Notes: generated by a model from the letters alone, not told the origin. 64,000 nt of DNA from Streptomyces rapamycinicus NRRL 5491 (GCF_024298965.1 NZ_CP085193.1:9548001-9612000); one strand, 5' to 3'; counted from the first letter of the stretch, positions 1-14,300 are shown. Program-made: numbers and translations.

Positions 1-2
1 CG

Positions 3-2350
3 GACGATTCGCGGTTGGTGGTCTGGACCCAGGGTGCGGCCGCCGGACAGGATCTGGCGGGCGCGGCGGTTACGGGTCTGGTTCGTTCTGCGCAGTCCGA
101 GCACCCGGGCCGGCTGCTGCTGGCCGATGTCGACCCGTCGACCGGCCTGGACCCGGACAGTGACGCCGACGTGGACACCGTCCTGGCCGTGGCACTGGAG
201 GCTGACGAGCCTGAGGTCCGCATCTCTCCGGCTACTGGCGGCGGGACTGTGGTGGCCAATGGTCGGCGGTTGGTCCGGGCGGGCGCGTCCGGTGAGTTGG
301 CCTTGCCGGGTGGTTCGGGTTGGCGGGTGGAGGTGACCCAGCCTGGTGACCTGGGCAGTGTCGCTGTGATCGATGCTCCCGAGGCGGGTGTGGCGTTGTC
401 GGCGGGTCAGGTGCGGGTGGGTCTGCGTGCTGCGGGCGTGAACTTCCATGACGTCGTCGGCGGGCTGGGGATGGTCGTGGATGGCCGGGTCCTGGGTATG
501 GAAGGTGCCGGGGTTGTCCTGGAGCTCGGTCCCGGGGTGGACGGCCTGACCGTTGGCCAGTCGGTGATGGGTCTGGTGTCGGGTTGGGGTCCGGTCGGGG
601 TTGTCGACAGTCGGCTGCTTGCCCCGATCCCGCAGGGTTGGTCGTTCCAGCAGGCCGCATCGGTGTCGGCAGGGTTCCTGACGGCGTTCTACGGGTTGCG
701 GGATCTGGCCCGGGTCCGCCCGGGCCAGCGGGTGCTCATCCACGCCGGGACCGGTGGTGTGGGTACGGCCGCGGTGCAGTTGGCCAAGGAATGGGGGCTT
801 GAGGTTTTCGCGACCGCGAGCCCGGCCAAGCAGCACGCGCTGCGAGCCATGGGTGTGGACGAGAGCCACATCGCCTCGACCCGTGATCTCACCTTCTGCG
901 ACCAGTTCCTGGCCGTGACCGGTGGCGAGGGCATGGAAGTGGTGGTCAACGCGCTGGCCGGGGAGTTCACGGACGCCTCGTTGCGGCTGTTGCCACGCGG
1001 TGGTCAGTTCGTGGAGATGGGTAAGACCGATATCCGCGATGCGGCGCAGGTTGCCGAGTCCCACCCCGGTGTGGTGTATCAGGCGTTCGACCTGATGGAC
1101 GCCGGTGTACCGCGGGTTGCGGAGATGCTGTCCGAGCTCGGTGGCATGTTCGACGCGGGCACCCTGGTCCCGCCGCGGGTGACGTGTTTCGAGCTGTCGC
1201 AGGCGGTGGCGGCGCTGCGCCACCTCCAGGCCGCCCGCCACATCGGCAAGGTCGTGTTGAACGTCCCCGCTGAGTGGGACCCGCAGGGCACCGTGCTTGT
1301 CACGGGTGGTCCCGGAACGTTGGGCGGGGAACTGGCCCGGCACCTGGTCGACGTCCGTGGCATGCGGCATCTGCTGCTGATGTCACGGCGCGGTCCGGCG
1401 GCGCCGGGAGTGGCTCGTCTGGTGGCGGAGCTGGCGCAGTCGGGGGCGAGTGTGCGGGTGCAGGCTGGCGATGCCGCCGACCGCGACGCCCTGGCGTCTG
1501 TGTTGGCGCGGATTCAGGTTGAGCGGCCGTTGACCGCCGTGGTTCATGCGGCTGGGGTGATCGACGACGCGACGGTGGAGTCGTTGACGCCCGCGCGGAT
1601 GGTGCCGGTGCTGTCGGCGAAGGCCGATGCGGCCTGGAACCTGCACGAGCTGACCGAGGGCGTCGGCCTTGCTGGCTTCGTGCTGTACTCCTCGGCTGCG
1701 GCGGTCATGGGTAGTGCGGGTCAGGGGAGTTATGCCGCCGCGAACGCGTTCCTGGACGCGCTGGCCGCCTATCGTCGAGACCGGCACCTGGCCGGTCAGT
1801 CGCTGGCGTGGGGACTGTGGGACCAGACCTCGGAGATGACCGGCCACCTGGAGGGCGCTGGTCTGTCGCGCCTGCGCCGTGGCGGCGTTCAGCCGCTGTC
1901 GACGGAGCAGGGCTTGGCGCTGTTCGAGGCTGCTACCGCGCTGGGTGCGTCGTTGGCGGTCCCGGCCCGGCTGGAAGTGACGGGGCTGTCCCGTGGCGGA
2001 AGGCCGGTGCCCGCGCTGCTGCGAGGGCTGACCGCTGGTGATGTCCCCACACGCCCGACCGCGGCCATGGCAACGGTTGCGCATGCGGGTGGCCTGGCGG
2101 CGCGTCTGGTCGCGCTCGGTCCTACCGAGCGTGAGCAGGAGGTTCTGGAGGTCGTCCGGGCCGCTGCTGCCGTGGTTCTGGGTCACAGTCGCCCTGGGGA
2201 CGTCGATCCTCAGCGGGCGTTCCGCGAGATGGGCATCGACTCTCTGACCGGGCTGGAGCTGCGCAACCGGCTCGCGAACGAGACAGGCCTGAGTTTGCCT
2301 GCCACCTTGGTCTTCGACCAGCCGACACCGCTGGAGGTTGCCCGGTTCCT
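3..2350 (+). other. PKS module 0 (partial): ER-KR-ACP
   Basis: ER spans roughly 303-1270, with the nucleotide-binding motif [10 protein letters not shown] spans about 1285-2000, with catalytic Tyr at 1731-1733. ACP spans about 2095-2350, with the phosphopantetheine Ser at 2241-2243. The ER has Val where (2S)-methyl-producing ERs have Tyr, which by published ER rules points to a 2R branch if a branch exists; the AT is outside the window. The KR cofactor loop reads TGGPGTLG, whereas the other KRs read TGGTGTLG or TGGTGALG. The ER has NFHDVV and LGMEGAG where most ERs here read NFRDVV and LGGEGAG. Both differences are visible in the sequence; their effect is unknown. Confidence 0.9.
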
Positions 2351-5300
2351 GGTGGCCGAGGCGTGCGGGACTGAGCGGGCCGTCGGTGCGGCGGTTGTGC
2401 CGGTGGTCCGTGTCGGTACGGATGAGCCGGTGGCGATCGTCGGTATGGGGTGCCGGTACCCCGGCGGGGTCGAGGACCCGGAGGGCTTCTGGCGGTTGGT
2501 CGCTGCCGGGACCGATGCGATGTCGGGCTTCCCGGCGGACCGCGGCTGGGACGTGGACGGCCTGTCCGAGTCAGGTGACGAGGGTATTGCTTTCGCCCCG
2601 GTGGGCGGCTTCCTGGACGGCGCTGGTGAGTTCGATGCGGAGTTCTTCGGGATCAGTCCGCGTGAGGCGTTGGGGATGGATCCCCAGCAGCGGTTGCTGT
2701 TGGAGACGTGTTGGGAGGCCCTGGAGGACGCGGGCATCACTCCGGCTTCGCTGAAGGGCACCGACACGGGTGTCTACGCCGGAATCATCACATCGGGGTA
2801 CCGGATCAGTGAGCAGGACGGTGCCGGCGGTTTCGGCCTGACCGGGACGACGGCGAGTGTGGCGTCGGGCCGGGTGGCGTACTCGCTGGGGTTGCAGGGT
2901 CCGGCCGTCTCGATCGACACAGCTTGCTCGTCGTCGTTGACGGCCATCCACCTTGCAGCGCAGGCGCTCCGCGCGGGTGAGTGCGGGATCGCGCTCGCCG
3001 GCGGTGTCACCGTGATGGCCACCCCAGGGACATACACGGAGTTTGCGCGGCAGCGGGGGTTGGCTGCCGATGGGCGGTGCAAGCCGTTCGCGGAGGCTGC
3101 TGATGGCACCGGGTGGGGTGAGGGTGTCGGTGTCCTGGTGTTGGAGCGGTTGTCGGATGCGCGTGAGCGTGGGCACCGCATTTTGGCGGTGGTTGCGGGT
3201 AGTGCGGTGAACCAGGATGGTGCGAGTAATGGTTTGTCGGCGCCGAATGGTCCGTCGCAGCAGCGGGTGATCTGGGCGGCGTTGGCGAGTGCGGGGTTGC
3301 AGCCGGCTGACGTTGATGTCGTGGAGGCGCACGGTACCGGTACCGCACTGGGTGACCCGATCGAGGCGCAGGCGCTGCTGGCGACCTACGGGCAGGGTCG
3401 GCCGGAGGGTCGACCGCTGTTGCTGGGGTCGGTGAAGTCGAACATCGGCCACGCCCAGGCGGCTGCTGGTGTCGCGGGCGTGATCAAGATGGTGCAGGCG
3501 ATGCGGCACGGGATGCTGCCGCAGACGCTGCACGTGGATGCCCCGTCCTCGCATGTGGACTGGTCGGCCGGGGCGGTGGAACTGCTCAGCACGGCGCGGG
3601 AGTGGCCGGCGGGTACTGGTCCGCGGCGTGCGGGTGTGTCGGCGTTCGGGATCAGCGGCACCAACGTCCACGTCATCCTTGAGCAGCCTGCCCAGGACGC
3701 CCCTGTATTGGATGTCCCTGTCCTGGATGGGGTGGGGCCGGCCTCGGAGTTGGGGTTGGTGTCTGCGGGTTCGGTGGCGTGGGTGGTGTCGGCGCGGTCG
3801 GGTGCGGCGTTGGCCGGGCAGGCGGGTCGGCTGGCGGAGTTCGTGGCGGCGCGTCCGGACGTTTCGGTTCGGGATGTGGCGTTCTCGTTGGCCGCAACCC
3901 GGACGACGGGCTTCTCGCACCGTCTGGCGGTGATCGGCGATGAGCGCGATCAACTGGTGGCGGGTCTGGCTGCCGTTGCAACGGGTCAGGAGGCTCCGGG
4001 TGTGGTGACCGGGGTTGCTGGTTCGTCGTCGGTGTCGCGGCCGGTGTTTGTGTTTGCGGGTCAGGGTGCGCAGTGGGTCGGGATGGGTCTGCAACTGTGG
4101 GATGAGGAGCCGGTGTTCGCGGCGGTGATGGAGCGCTGCGCGGCGGCCTTGGAGCCGTTTGTGGACTGGCAGTTGCGTGATGTGCTCGCGGATGCGGGAT
4201 TGTTGGCGCGGGTGGATGTGGTTCAGCCGGCGTCGTGGGCGGTAGCGGTCAGCTTGGCTGAGCTCTGGCGGGCGTATGGCGTGGAGCCTGCGGCGGTGGC
4301 GGGTCACAGTCAGGGTGAGATCGCGGCGGCGTGTGTCGCCGGCGGGTTGTCTTTGGAGGATGGCGCGCGGGTTGTGGCGTTGCGCAGCGGGGCGTTGGCG
4401 GGGCTTGCGGGTACGGGCGGGATGGTGTCGGTGCCCGCTGGTCTGGATGAGGTGGGGGAGTGGGTCTCCCGCTGGGGCGTGGACTTGTCGGTCGCGGCGG
4501 TGAACGGTCCCCGGCAGGTGGTGGTGGCCGGTGCCGCGAGCGCGTGCGCGGAGTTCGTGGACGCCTACGCGGATCGGGGGGCGCGGCGGATCGCGGTGGA
4601 CTACGCCTCGCACACGGCGCACGTCGAAGCCGTCCAGGATCGTTTGGCCGGGGATTTGGCGGGGGTGTCTCCGGTTTCTGGTTCGGTGCCGTTCTACTCC
4701 ACGCTTGAGGCGCGTGTGCTGGACACCGCCGGGCTGGATGGCGGGTACTGGTTCCGGAACCTGCGTGAGCCGGTGCGGTTCGGTGAGGTCGTTGCCGGGC
4801 TGGCGGCGGAGGGTCACCGGGTGTTTGTGGAGGTGAGCCCGCATCCGGTGTTGGGTTTGGCGATCGTGCAGGCGGGTGAGGACCTGGTCGCGGCGGGCAC
4901 GTTGCAGCGCGGCGATGGCGGCCGGAGCCGCTGGCTGACCGCGCTGGCCGGAGCTTACGCCGCCGGTGTCGAGGTGGACTGGGCCGTGGTGGCCGGCGAG
5001 GGCGCGCAGACGGTTGCTCTGCCGACGTATCCGTTCCAGCGGGAGCGTTACTGGCCCAAGGCCGTCGCCACTCGCGGGGACGCCTCGTCGATCGGACTGC
5101 AGCGCTCCGGTTATCCGTTGCTGGGTGCTGCGGTGTGGCTGGCCGAGGGCGACGGGCTGGTGTTGACGGGGCGTCTGTCGCTGGCCGCGATGCCGTGGCT
5201 GGCCGACCACGCGGTCCACGGCACGGTTTTGCTGCCCGGCACGGCGTTCGTGGACCTGGCGGTCCACGCCGGGGACCTTGCTGGTTGCGGGACGCTGGAG

Positions 5301-8300
5301 GAACTGACGCTCCAGGAACCGCTGACCCTGCCGGGCCAGGGCGGCGTCCAGCTCCAGGTCCACGTCGGCGACAGCGACGACGACAGTGGTCGGCGAACCG
5401 TCACCGTCTCCTCCCGCGAGGGCGAGGGCGAATGGGTCCGACACGCGGTCGGCGTGCTTACCCCGGCCGGCAGTGAGCCCGCCCCGGCCCCGCTGGGTGC
5501 GTGGCCGCCCGCCGGTGCGGAGCCGGTTCCGGTCGACGACGCCTACGAGAAGCTCGCCCGGCGCGGTTACGCTTACGGGCCGGCGTTCCAGGGTCTGCGT
5601 CAGGTCTGGCGTGCCGGGGACACCGTGTACGCCGAGGTGGAGCTGCCCCAGGCCGCGGAGGCCGATGCGGCCGGGTTCGGTCTGCATCCGGCTCTGCTCG
5701 ACGCCGCGCTGCACGGTCTGCTGGCCGCGAGTGACGGCAGCGGTGGGACGGGGTTGCCGTTCGCGTGGTCGGGGGTGCGGCTGCTGGCCGACGGTGCCCG
5801 CCACCTGCGCGTGGTTCTGGCCCCCGTACAGGGTGGTGTCTCGGTCACCGCGTTCGACGGTGTTGGTGAACCGGTGTTGCAGGCGCGGTCATTGGCGCTG
5901 CGTGAGGTTCCGGCTGGTCAGTTCGCCGGGCCGGGACGGCAGGTGCGGCAGTCGCTGTTCACCGTCGACTGGGTCCCGCTGCCGCAGGTCCCGGCCGCTG
6001 GAGTGCAGTGGGTGCGGCACGGCGAGTCGGTCGGGTCCGTGGTGGCGCCGGTTGTTGTTGCTGCGGTTCCGGCTGCCGAGCCCGCAGTCTCGGCGCCGCG
6101 GGCGGCTCAGCTGGCTGCCGCGAGGGTGTTGGGTTGGGTGCAGCAGTGGCTGGCCGATCCCGGGACGGACGATTCGCGGTTGGTGGTCTGGATCCAGGGT
6201 GCGGCCGCCGGACAGGATCTGGCGGGCGCTGCGGTGGCGGGTCTGGTTCGTTCTGCGCAGTCCGAGCACCCGGGCCGGCTGCTGCTGGTCGACGTCGACC
6301 TGTCAGCCGACTTGGACCCCGGTCGCGACGCTGATGTGGACGCTGTCCTGGCCGTGGCACTGGACACCGACGAGCCCGAGGTCCGCATCCGCCTCGAGGC
6401 CGGGGGGATCGCGGCGTTCGGTCGACGGCTGGTCCGGGCCGGTGTGTCCGGGGAACTGGTGCTGCCCGGTGGTGCGGGCTGGCGGGTCGAGGTTGCCCAG
6501 CCTGGTGACCTGGGCAGTGCGGCTGTGATCGATGCTCCCGAGGCGGGCGTGGCGTTGTCGGCGGGTCAGGTGCGGGTGGGTCTGCGTGCGGCGGGCGTGA
6601 ACTTCCATGACGTCGTCGGCGGGCTGGGGATGGTCGTGGATGGCCGGGTCCTGGGTATGGAAGGTGCCGGGGTTGTCCTGGAGATCGGTCCCGGGGTGGA
6701 CGGCCTGACCGTTGGCCAGTCGGTGATGGGTCTGGTGTCGGGTTGGGGTCCGGTCGGGGTTGTCGACGGCAGGCTGCTTGCCCCGATCCCGCGGGGTTGG
6801 TCGTTCCAGCAGGCCGCATCGGTCTCGGCAGGGTTCCTGACAGCGTTCTACGCATTGCGGGATCTGGCCCAGGCCCAGCCCGGTCAGCGTGTGCTCATCC
6901 ATGCCGGGACCGGTGGCGTGGGCACGGCCGCGGTGCAGCTGGCAAAGATGTGGGGTTTGGAGGTTTTCGCGACTGCCAGCCCGGCCAAGCAGCCCGCGCT
7001 GCGAGCCATGGGCGTGGCGGACACCCACATCGCCTCCACTCGTGATCTGGTCTTCTGTGAGCGGTTCCTGGCCGTGACCGGTGGCGAGGGCATGGACGTG
7101 GTCGTCAACGCGCTGGCCGGGGAGTTCACGGACGCCTCCCTTCGTTTGTTGCCGCGCGGCGGCCGGTTCGTGGAGATGGGCAAGACCGACATCCGCAACC
7201 CCGAGCAGGTCGCCCAGACCCACCCGGGAGTGGTGTATCAGGCGTTCGACCTGATGGACGCGGGAGAGCCGCGGGTCGCGGAGATGCTGTCCGAACTCGG
7301 CGGCATGTTCGAGGCTGGGACGCTGACTCCGCCGCCGGTGACGTGCTTCGAGCTGTCGCAGGCGGTGGCGGCGCTGCGCCACCTCCAGGCCGCCCGCCAC
7401 ATTGGCAAGGTCGTGCTGAACGTCCCCGCTGAGTGGGACCCGCAGGGCACCGTCCTGGTCACGGGTGGCACCGGAACGTTGGGCGGGGAACTGGCCCGGC
7501 ACCTGGTCGACGTCCGAGGCATGCGACACCTGCTCCTGATGTCCCGGCGGGGTCCGGCGGCGCTGGGAGTCGCGCACCTGGCAGCCGAGTTGGCTGAGCT
7601 TGGTGCGGAGGTTCGGGTACAGGCCGGCGACGCCGCCGACCGCGACGCCCTGGCGTCTGTGTTGGCGCGGATTCAGGTTGAGCGGCCGTTGACCGCCGTG
7701 GTTCATGCCGCCGGTGTGATCGACGACGCGACGGTGGAGTCGTTGACGCCCGCGCGGATGGTGCCGGTGCTGTCGGCGAAGGCCGATGCGGCCTGGAACC
7801 TGCACGAGCTGACCGAAGACGCGGGCCTGGCGGGCTTCGTGCTGTACTCCTCGGCTGCAGCGGTCATGGGTAGTGCGGGTCAGGGAAGTTACGCAGCTGC
7901 CAACGCGTTCCTGGACGCGCTGGCCGCCTACCGTCGCGATCGGCAGTTGGCCGGTCAGTCGCTGGCGTGGGGACTGTGGGACCAGACCTCGGAGATGACC
8001 GGCCACCTGGAGGGTGCGGGTCTGTCGCGCCTGCGTCGCGGTGGCGTTCAGCCGCTGTCGACGGAGCAGGGCTTGGCGCTGTTCGAGGCTGCTGCCGCAC
8101 TGGGTGCGTCGTTGGCGGTCCCGGCCCGGCTGGAAGTGACGGGGCTGTCCCGCAGCGGGCGCCCGGTGCCTGCGCTGCTGCGGGGTCTGACCGCTGGTGA
8201 GGTCTCCGCACGCCCGACTGCGGCCGTTGCCGTGGCTGCCGGCGGTCTGGCGGCGCGGTTGGCCGCGTTCAGTCCCGCTGAGCGTGAGCATGACGTCGTG

Positions 8301-11300
8301 GAGGTCGTTCGGGCCGCTGCGGCGGTTGTTCTGGGTCACAGTCGCCCTGGGGACGTCGATCCTCAGCGGGCGTTCCGTGAGATGGGTATCGACTCGCTGA
8401 CCGGTCTGGAGCTGCGCAACCGGCTGGCGGCCGAGACGGGCCTGAGCCTGCCCGCCACCTTGGTCTTCGACCAGCCGACACCGTTGGAGGTTGCCCGGTT
8501 CCTGGTGGCCGAGGCCTGCGGGCCGGAGGAGCCTGTCGGCGAGAGCGCCGTGCCGGTGGTCCGTGTTGGCACGGATGAGCCGGTGGCGATCGTCGGTATG
8601 GGGTGCCGGTTCCCGGGCGGGGTGGAGGACCCGGAGGACTTCTGGCAGCTGGTGGCTACGGGGACCGACGCGATGTCGGGCTTCCCGGTGAACCGCGGTT
8701 GGGAGACGCCCGACCTGTCCGAGTCCGGCGATGAAGGTACCGCTTTCGCCCCGGTGGGTGGATTCCTCTATGGCGCTGGTGAGTTCGATGCGGAGTTCTT
8801 CGGGATCAGTCCGCGTGAGGCGTTGGGGATGGATCCGCAGCAACGGTTGTTGCTGGAGACGTGTTGGGAGGCGCTGGAGGACGCGGGCATCACTCCGGGT
8901 TCGCTGAAGGGTACTGACACGGGTGTCTACGCCGGGATCGTCGCCTCGGGGTACCGGATCAGTGAGCGGGACGGTGCCGGTGGTTTCGGGATGACCGGGA
9001 CGACGGCGAGTGTGGCGTCGGGCCGGGTGGCGTACTCGCTGGGGTTGCAGGGGCCTGCCGTCTCGATCGACACAGCTTGCTCGTCGTCGCTGACGGCCAT
9101 CCATCTGGCGGCGCAGGCGCTGCGGTCCGGTGAGTGCGGGATCGCGCTCGCCGGCGGTGTCACCGTGATGGCCACCCCAGGGACATACAGGGAGTTTGCG
9201 CGGCAGCGAGGACTCGCTGCCGATGGGCGGTGTAAGCCGTTCGCGGAGGCCGCTGATGGCACCGGGTGGGGCGAAGGCGTCGGGATGGTGGTCCTGGAGC
9301 GGTTGTCGGACGCGCGTGAGCGTGGGCACCGGGTGCTCGCGGTGATCTCCGGTAGTGCGGTGAACCAGGATGGTGCGAGTAATGGTTTGTCGGCGCCGAA
9401 TGGTCCGTCGCAGCAGCGGGTGATTCGGGCGGCGTTGGCGAGTGCGGGGTTGCAGTCGGCTGACGTTGATGTGGTGGAGGCGCACGGTACGGGTACGGCG
9501 TTGGGTGATCCGATTGAGGCGCAGGCGCTGTTGGCCACTTATGGTCAGGGTCGGCCGGAGGGTCGGCCTTTGTGGTTGGGGTCGGTGAAGTCGAACATCG
9601 GTCACACGCAGGCGGCGGCGGGTGTCGCGGGCGTCATCAAGATGGTGCAGGCCATGCGGAACGGCGTGCTGCCGCAGACGCTGCATGTGGATGCTCCGTC
9701 GTCGCATGTGGACTGGTCGGCCGGAGCGGTGGAGTTGCTGACCGAGTCGCGTGAGTGGCCGGCGGGTACTGGTCCGCGGCGTGCTGGTGTCTCGGGCTTC
9801 GGGATCAGCGGCACCAACGTTCATCTGATCCTGGAACAGCCCGTGCAGGATGAGTCTGCCCAGGACGTGTCTGCGGTGGACGCCCCTGTTCTGGATGGGT
9901 TGGTGTCTGCGGGTTCGGTGGCGTGGGTGTTGTCGGCGCGTTCTGATGTGGCGTTGGCCGGGCAGGCGGGTCGGTTGGCGGAGTTCGTTGTGGCTCGTCC
10001 GGAGGTTTCGGTTCGGGATGTGGCGTTCTCGTTGGCCGCGACCCGGACGACGGGGTTTGCGCATCGCTTGGTGGTGGTGGGTGGGGGTCGTGAGCAGTTG
10101 TTGGAGAGCTTGGGTGGGGTTGCGGGGGGTGGGGTGGTGCCGGGTGTGGTGTCCGGTGTTGCTGGTGGTGGTGGTGGTGGGGTTGCGGTGGTGTTTTCGG
10201 GTCAGGGTTCGCAGCGTGTGGGGATGGGTCTTGGGTTGTATGAGGTGTTTCCGGTGTTTGCTGAGGCGTTTGATGAGGTGTGTGGGGAGTTCGAGGGGTT
10301 GTTGCCGGGGTCTTTGCGTGAGGTGATCGCGGCTGGTGGTGCGGGGTTGGATCGGACGGTGTTTGCGCAGGCGGGGTTGTTCGCGGTGCAGGTGGGCTTG
10401 TTCCGGTTGTGGTCGTCGTGGGGTGTGGTGCCGCAGTGTGTGGCGGGTCATTCGATCGGTGAGGTGACGGCTGCGTATGTGGCGGGGGTGTGGGATCTGG
10501 CGGATGCGTGTGCGGTGGTGGCGGCGCGGGGTCGTCTGATGCAGGCGTTGCCGGCGGGTGGGGCGATGGCGGTGTTGGATGCGTCGTGGGCGCAGGCGGA
10601 TGGGTTGGTTGCCGGGCGGTCGGGTGTGGCGGTTGCGGCGGTCAACGGTGTGCGTCAGACGGTGATTTCGGGTGTTGAGTCCGTGGTGGAGGAGTTGGCC
10701 GGGGTGTGGTGTGAGGGTGGTGGGAGGGCGCGTCGGCTGCGGGTGAGTCATGCGTTCCATTCGCCGTTGATGGATCCGATGTTGGAGGAGTTCGGGGCGG
10801 TTTTGGAGGGGGTGGTCTGTCGTGAGCCGCAGATTGCCATGGTGTTGGGGACGCCGGGTGCGGATGTGACGGATCCGGCGTATTGGGTGTCGCATGTGCG
10901 GGAGACGGTCCGCCACCACGATGTGGTGCAGGCGATACGGGCTCAGGGTGTCGGGGTCTTCGCCGAACTGGGCCCGGACGGTGCGCTGTCGGCGATGGAC
11001 GACGATGGCAGCGCGATATGGATTCCGGCGCTGCGCGAGGGCCAGGACGAACCCGAGACCGCACTACGCGCGCTCGCCGGCCTCTACACATCTGGTGTCG
11101 AGGTCGACTGGGCCGCGGTAACGGCTGCCGGCGCCAGCAAGGTCGCGCTGCCGACGTATCCGTTCCAGCACCAGCACTACTGGCCCAAGGCCTTCACCAC
11201 TCGTGGGGATGTTTCGTCGGCTGGGCAGCAGCAGAGCGGGCATCCGTTGTTGGCCGCTGCGGTGTGGCTGGCCGAGGGCGACGGGCTCGTGCTGACGGGC

Positions 11301-14300
11301 CGTCTGTCGCTGGCCGCGATGCCGTGGCTCGGCGACCACACCGTCCACGGCACCGTTTTGCTGCCCGGCACGGCGTTCGTGGACCTGGCGATCCACGCCG
11401 GGGACCTGGCCGGTTGCGGCACGTTGGAGGAGTTGACACTCCAGGAGCCGTTGCTTCTGCCTAGCTCCGGTGGAGTGCAGTTGCAGGTCCACGTCGGCGA
11501 CAGCGACAGTGGTCGGCGAACGGTCACCGTCTCCTCCCGTGAGGGCGAGGGCGAGTGGGTTCGGAACGCGGTCGGTGTGCTGGCCGCAGTCGGCAGTGAG
11601 ACGGCCCCCACTCCGCTGGATGTTTGGCCGCCGACGGGTGCGGAGCCTGTTCAGACGGACGGCGCCTATGAGAGGTTCGCTCAGCGGGGCTATGGGTATG
11701 GTCCGGCGTTCCAGGGTCTGCGTCAGGTCTGGCAGGTCGGGGACACCGTCTACGCCGAGGTCGAGCTGCCCGAGGTTGTCGAAGCCGATGTGGCCGGGTT
11801 CGGTCTGCATCCGGCTCTGCTCGACGCTGGTCTGCACGGTCTGCTGGCCGTGAGTGAGGGCAGCGGTGGGACGGGGTTGCCGTTCGCCTGGTCGGGGGTG
11901 CGGCTGCTGGCGGGCGGTGCCCGACACCTGCGCGTGGTTCTGGCCCCCGTACAGGGTGGTGTCTCGGTGACGGCGTTCGACGGTGTTGGTGAACCGGTGT
12001 TGCAGGTGCGGTCGTTGGCGCTGAGGGATGCCTCGGCCGGTCAGCTCAGCGGCTCGGACCGGCAAGTTCGGCAGTCGCTGTTCACCGTCGACTGGGTTCC
12101 GCTGCCGGCGCCTGAGGCCGTTGACGCCGAAGTGCGGTGGGTGCGGCACGGCGGGTCCGAGGTGGCGCCGGTGGTGGTGGCGGTGGTTCCGGCTGCACCG
12201 TCCGGGCTTTCGGCGCCGCGGGCGGCTCAGCTGGCTGCCGCGAGGGTGTTGGGTTGGGTGCAGCAGTGGCTGGCCGATCCCGGGACCGATGGTTCGCGGT
12301 TGGTGGTCTGGATCCAGGGTGCGGCTGCCGGGCAGGATCTGGCGGGCGCTGCGGTGGCGGGTCTGGTTCGTTCTGCGCAGTCCGAGCACCCGGGCCGGCT
12401 GCTGCTGGTCGACGTCGACCCGTCAGCCGACTTGGACCCCGGTCGCGACGCCGATGTGGACGCTGTCCTGGCCATGGCACTGGACGCCGACGAGTTCGAG
12501 GTCCGGATCCGCCCCGAGGCCGGGGGGATCGCGGCGTTCGGTCGGCGGTTGGTGAGGGCCGGTGCGGCCGGCGAACTGGAGCTCCCCCGTGGTTCGGGTT
12601 GGCGGGTCGAGGTCGCCCAGCCAGGTGACCTGGGCAGCGCCGCTGTCGTCGACGCCCCCGACGCGGGCGTGGCCCTGTCGGCAGGTCAGGTGCGGGTGGG
12701 CCTGCGCGCGGTGGGCGTGAACTTCCGCGACGTGGTGACCGGTCTGGGGATGGTATCCGACGGCCGGGTCCTTGGCGGGGAAGGGGCCGGGATCGTCCTG
12801 GAGACCGGTCCCGGGGTGGACGGTCTGACCGTCGGCCAGTCGGTGATGGGTCTGGTGCCCGGTTGGGGTCCGGTCGGGATCGTGGACAGTCGGCTGCTTG
12901 CCCCGATTCCGCGGGGTTGGTCGTTCCAGCAGGCCGCGGCAGTCCCGGTCGGGTACCTCACCGCGTTCTACGCGTTGCGGGGCCTGGCCCAGGCCCAGCC
13001 CGGTCAGCGGGTTCTGATTCACGCCGGTACTGGCGGTGTGGGTACGGCTGCGGTGCAGTTGGCCAAGGCGTGGGGTTTGGAGGTTTTCGCGACCGCGAGC
13101 CCGGCCAAGCAGCCCGCGTTGCGGGCGATGGGTGTGGAGGAGAGCCACATCGCCTCCACCCGCGATCTGGCCTTCTGCGAGCGGTTCCTGGCCGTCACGG
13201 GTGGCGAGGGCATGGACGTGGTCGTCAATGCCCTCGCCGGGGAGTTCACGGACGCCTCCCTGCGGCTGCTGCCGCGCGGTGGCCGGTTCGTGGAGATGGG
13301 CAAGACCGACATCCGCAACCCCGAGCAAATCGCCGAGTCCCACCCCGGGGTCGTCTACCAGGCGTTCGACCTGATGGATGCGGGCGAGCCGCGGGTCGCG
13401 GAGATGCTGTCCGAGCTCGGTGTCATGTTCGACGCGGGCACGGTGGTTCCGCCGCGGGTGACGAGCTTCGAGCTGTCCCAGGCGGTGGCGGCGCTGCGCC
13501 ACCTCCAAGCCGCCCGCCACATCGGCAAGGTCGTGGTGAACGTCCCGGCCCAGTGGGACCCGCAGGGCACCGTCCTGGTCACGGGTGGCACCGGAACGCT
13601 GGGCGGGGAGTTGGCCCGGCACCTGGTGGATGTCCGTGGCATGCGGCATCTGCTGCTGATGTCCCGGCGCGGTCCGTCGGCCCCAGGAGTCGCGCACCTG
13701 GTCGCCGAGTTGGCTGAGCTTGGTGCGGAGGTTCGGGTACAGGCCGGCGATGCCGCCGACCGCGACGCCCTCGCCTCCGTCCTGGCCAGGATCGCGGGTG
13801 AACGTCCGCTGACGGCGGTGGTGCATGCCGCCGGTGTGATCGACGACGCGACCGTGGAGTCGCTGACGCCCGAGCGCATGGCGCCGGTGCTGGCCGCCAA
13901 GGCGGATGCGGCGTGGAACCTGCACGAGCTGACCGAGGGCGCGGGCCTGGCCGGCTTCGTCCTCTACTCCTCGGCCGCAGCGGGCATGGGCAGCCCGGGC
14001 CAGGGCAGTTACGCCGCCGCCAACGCGTTCCTGGACGCACTCGCCACCTACCGTCGAGACCGGCACCTGGCCGGCCAGTCGCTGGCGTGGGGGCTGTGGG
14101 CCCAGGCCAGCGAGATCACCGGGCAGTTGGCCGGCGCCAACCTCTCCCGTCTGCGCCGTGGCGGCGTCCAGCCGCTGTCGACCGAGCAGGGCCTGGCGCT
14201 GTTCGAGGCCGCCACCGCGCTGGGTGCGCCGTTGGCCGTCCCGGCCCGACTGGACCTGGCAGCGTTCTCTCGCGGCGGAAGGCCGGTGCCCGCGCTGCTG

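Noticed and set aside
6303..10919. A 1538-codon open frame on the minus strand, and many similar long antisense frames over the PKS genes
   Set aside because: They mirror the PKS codon periodicity, are rich in Arg, His, Gln and Thr, repeat with each module and show no domain; they are artefacts of high GC.
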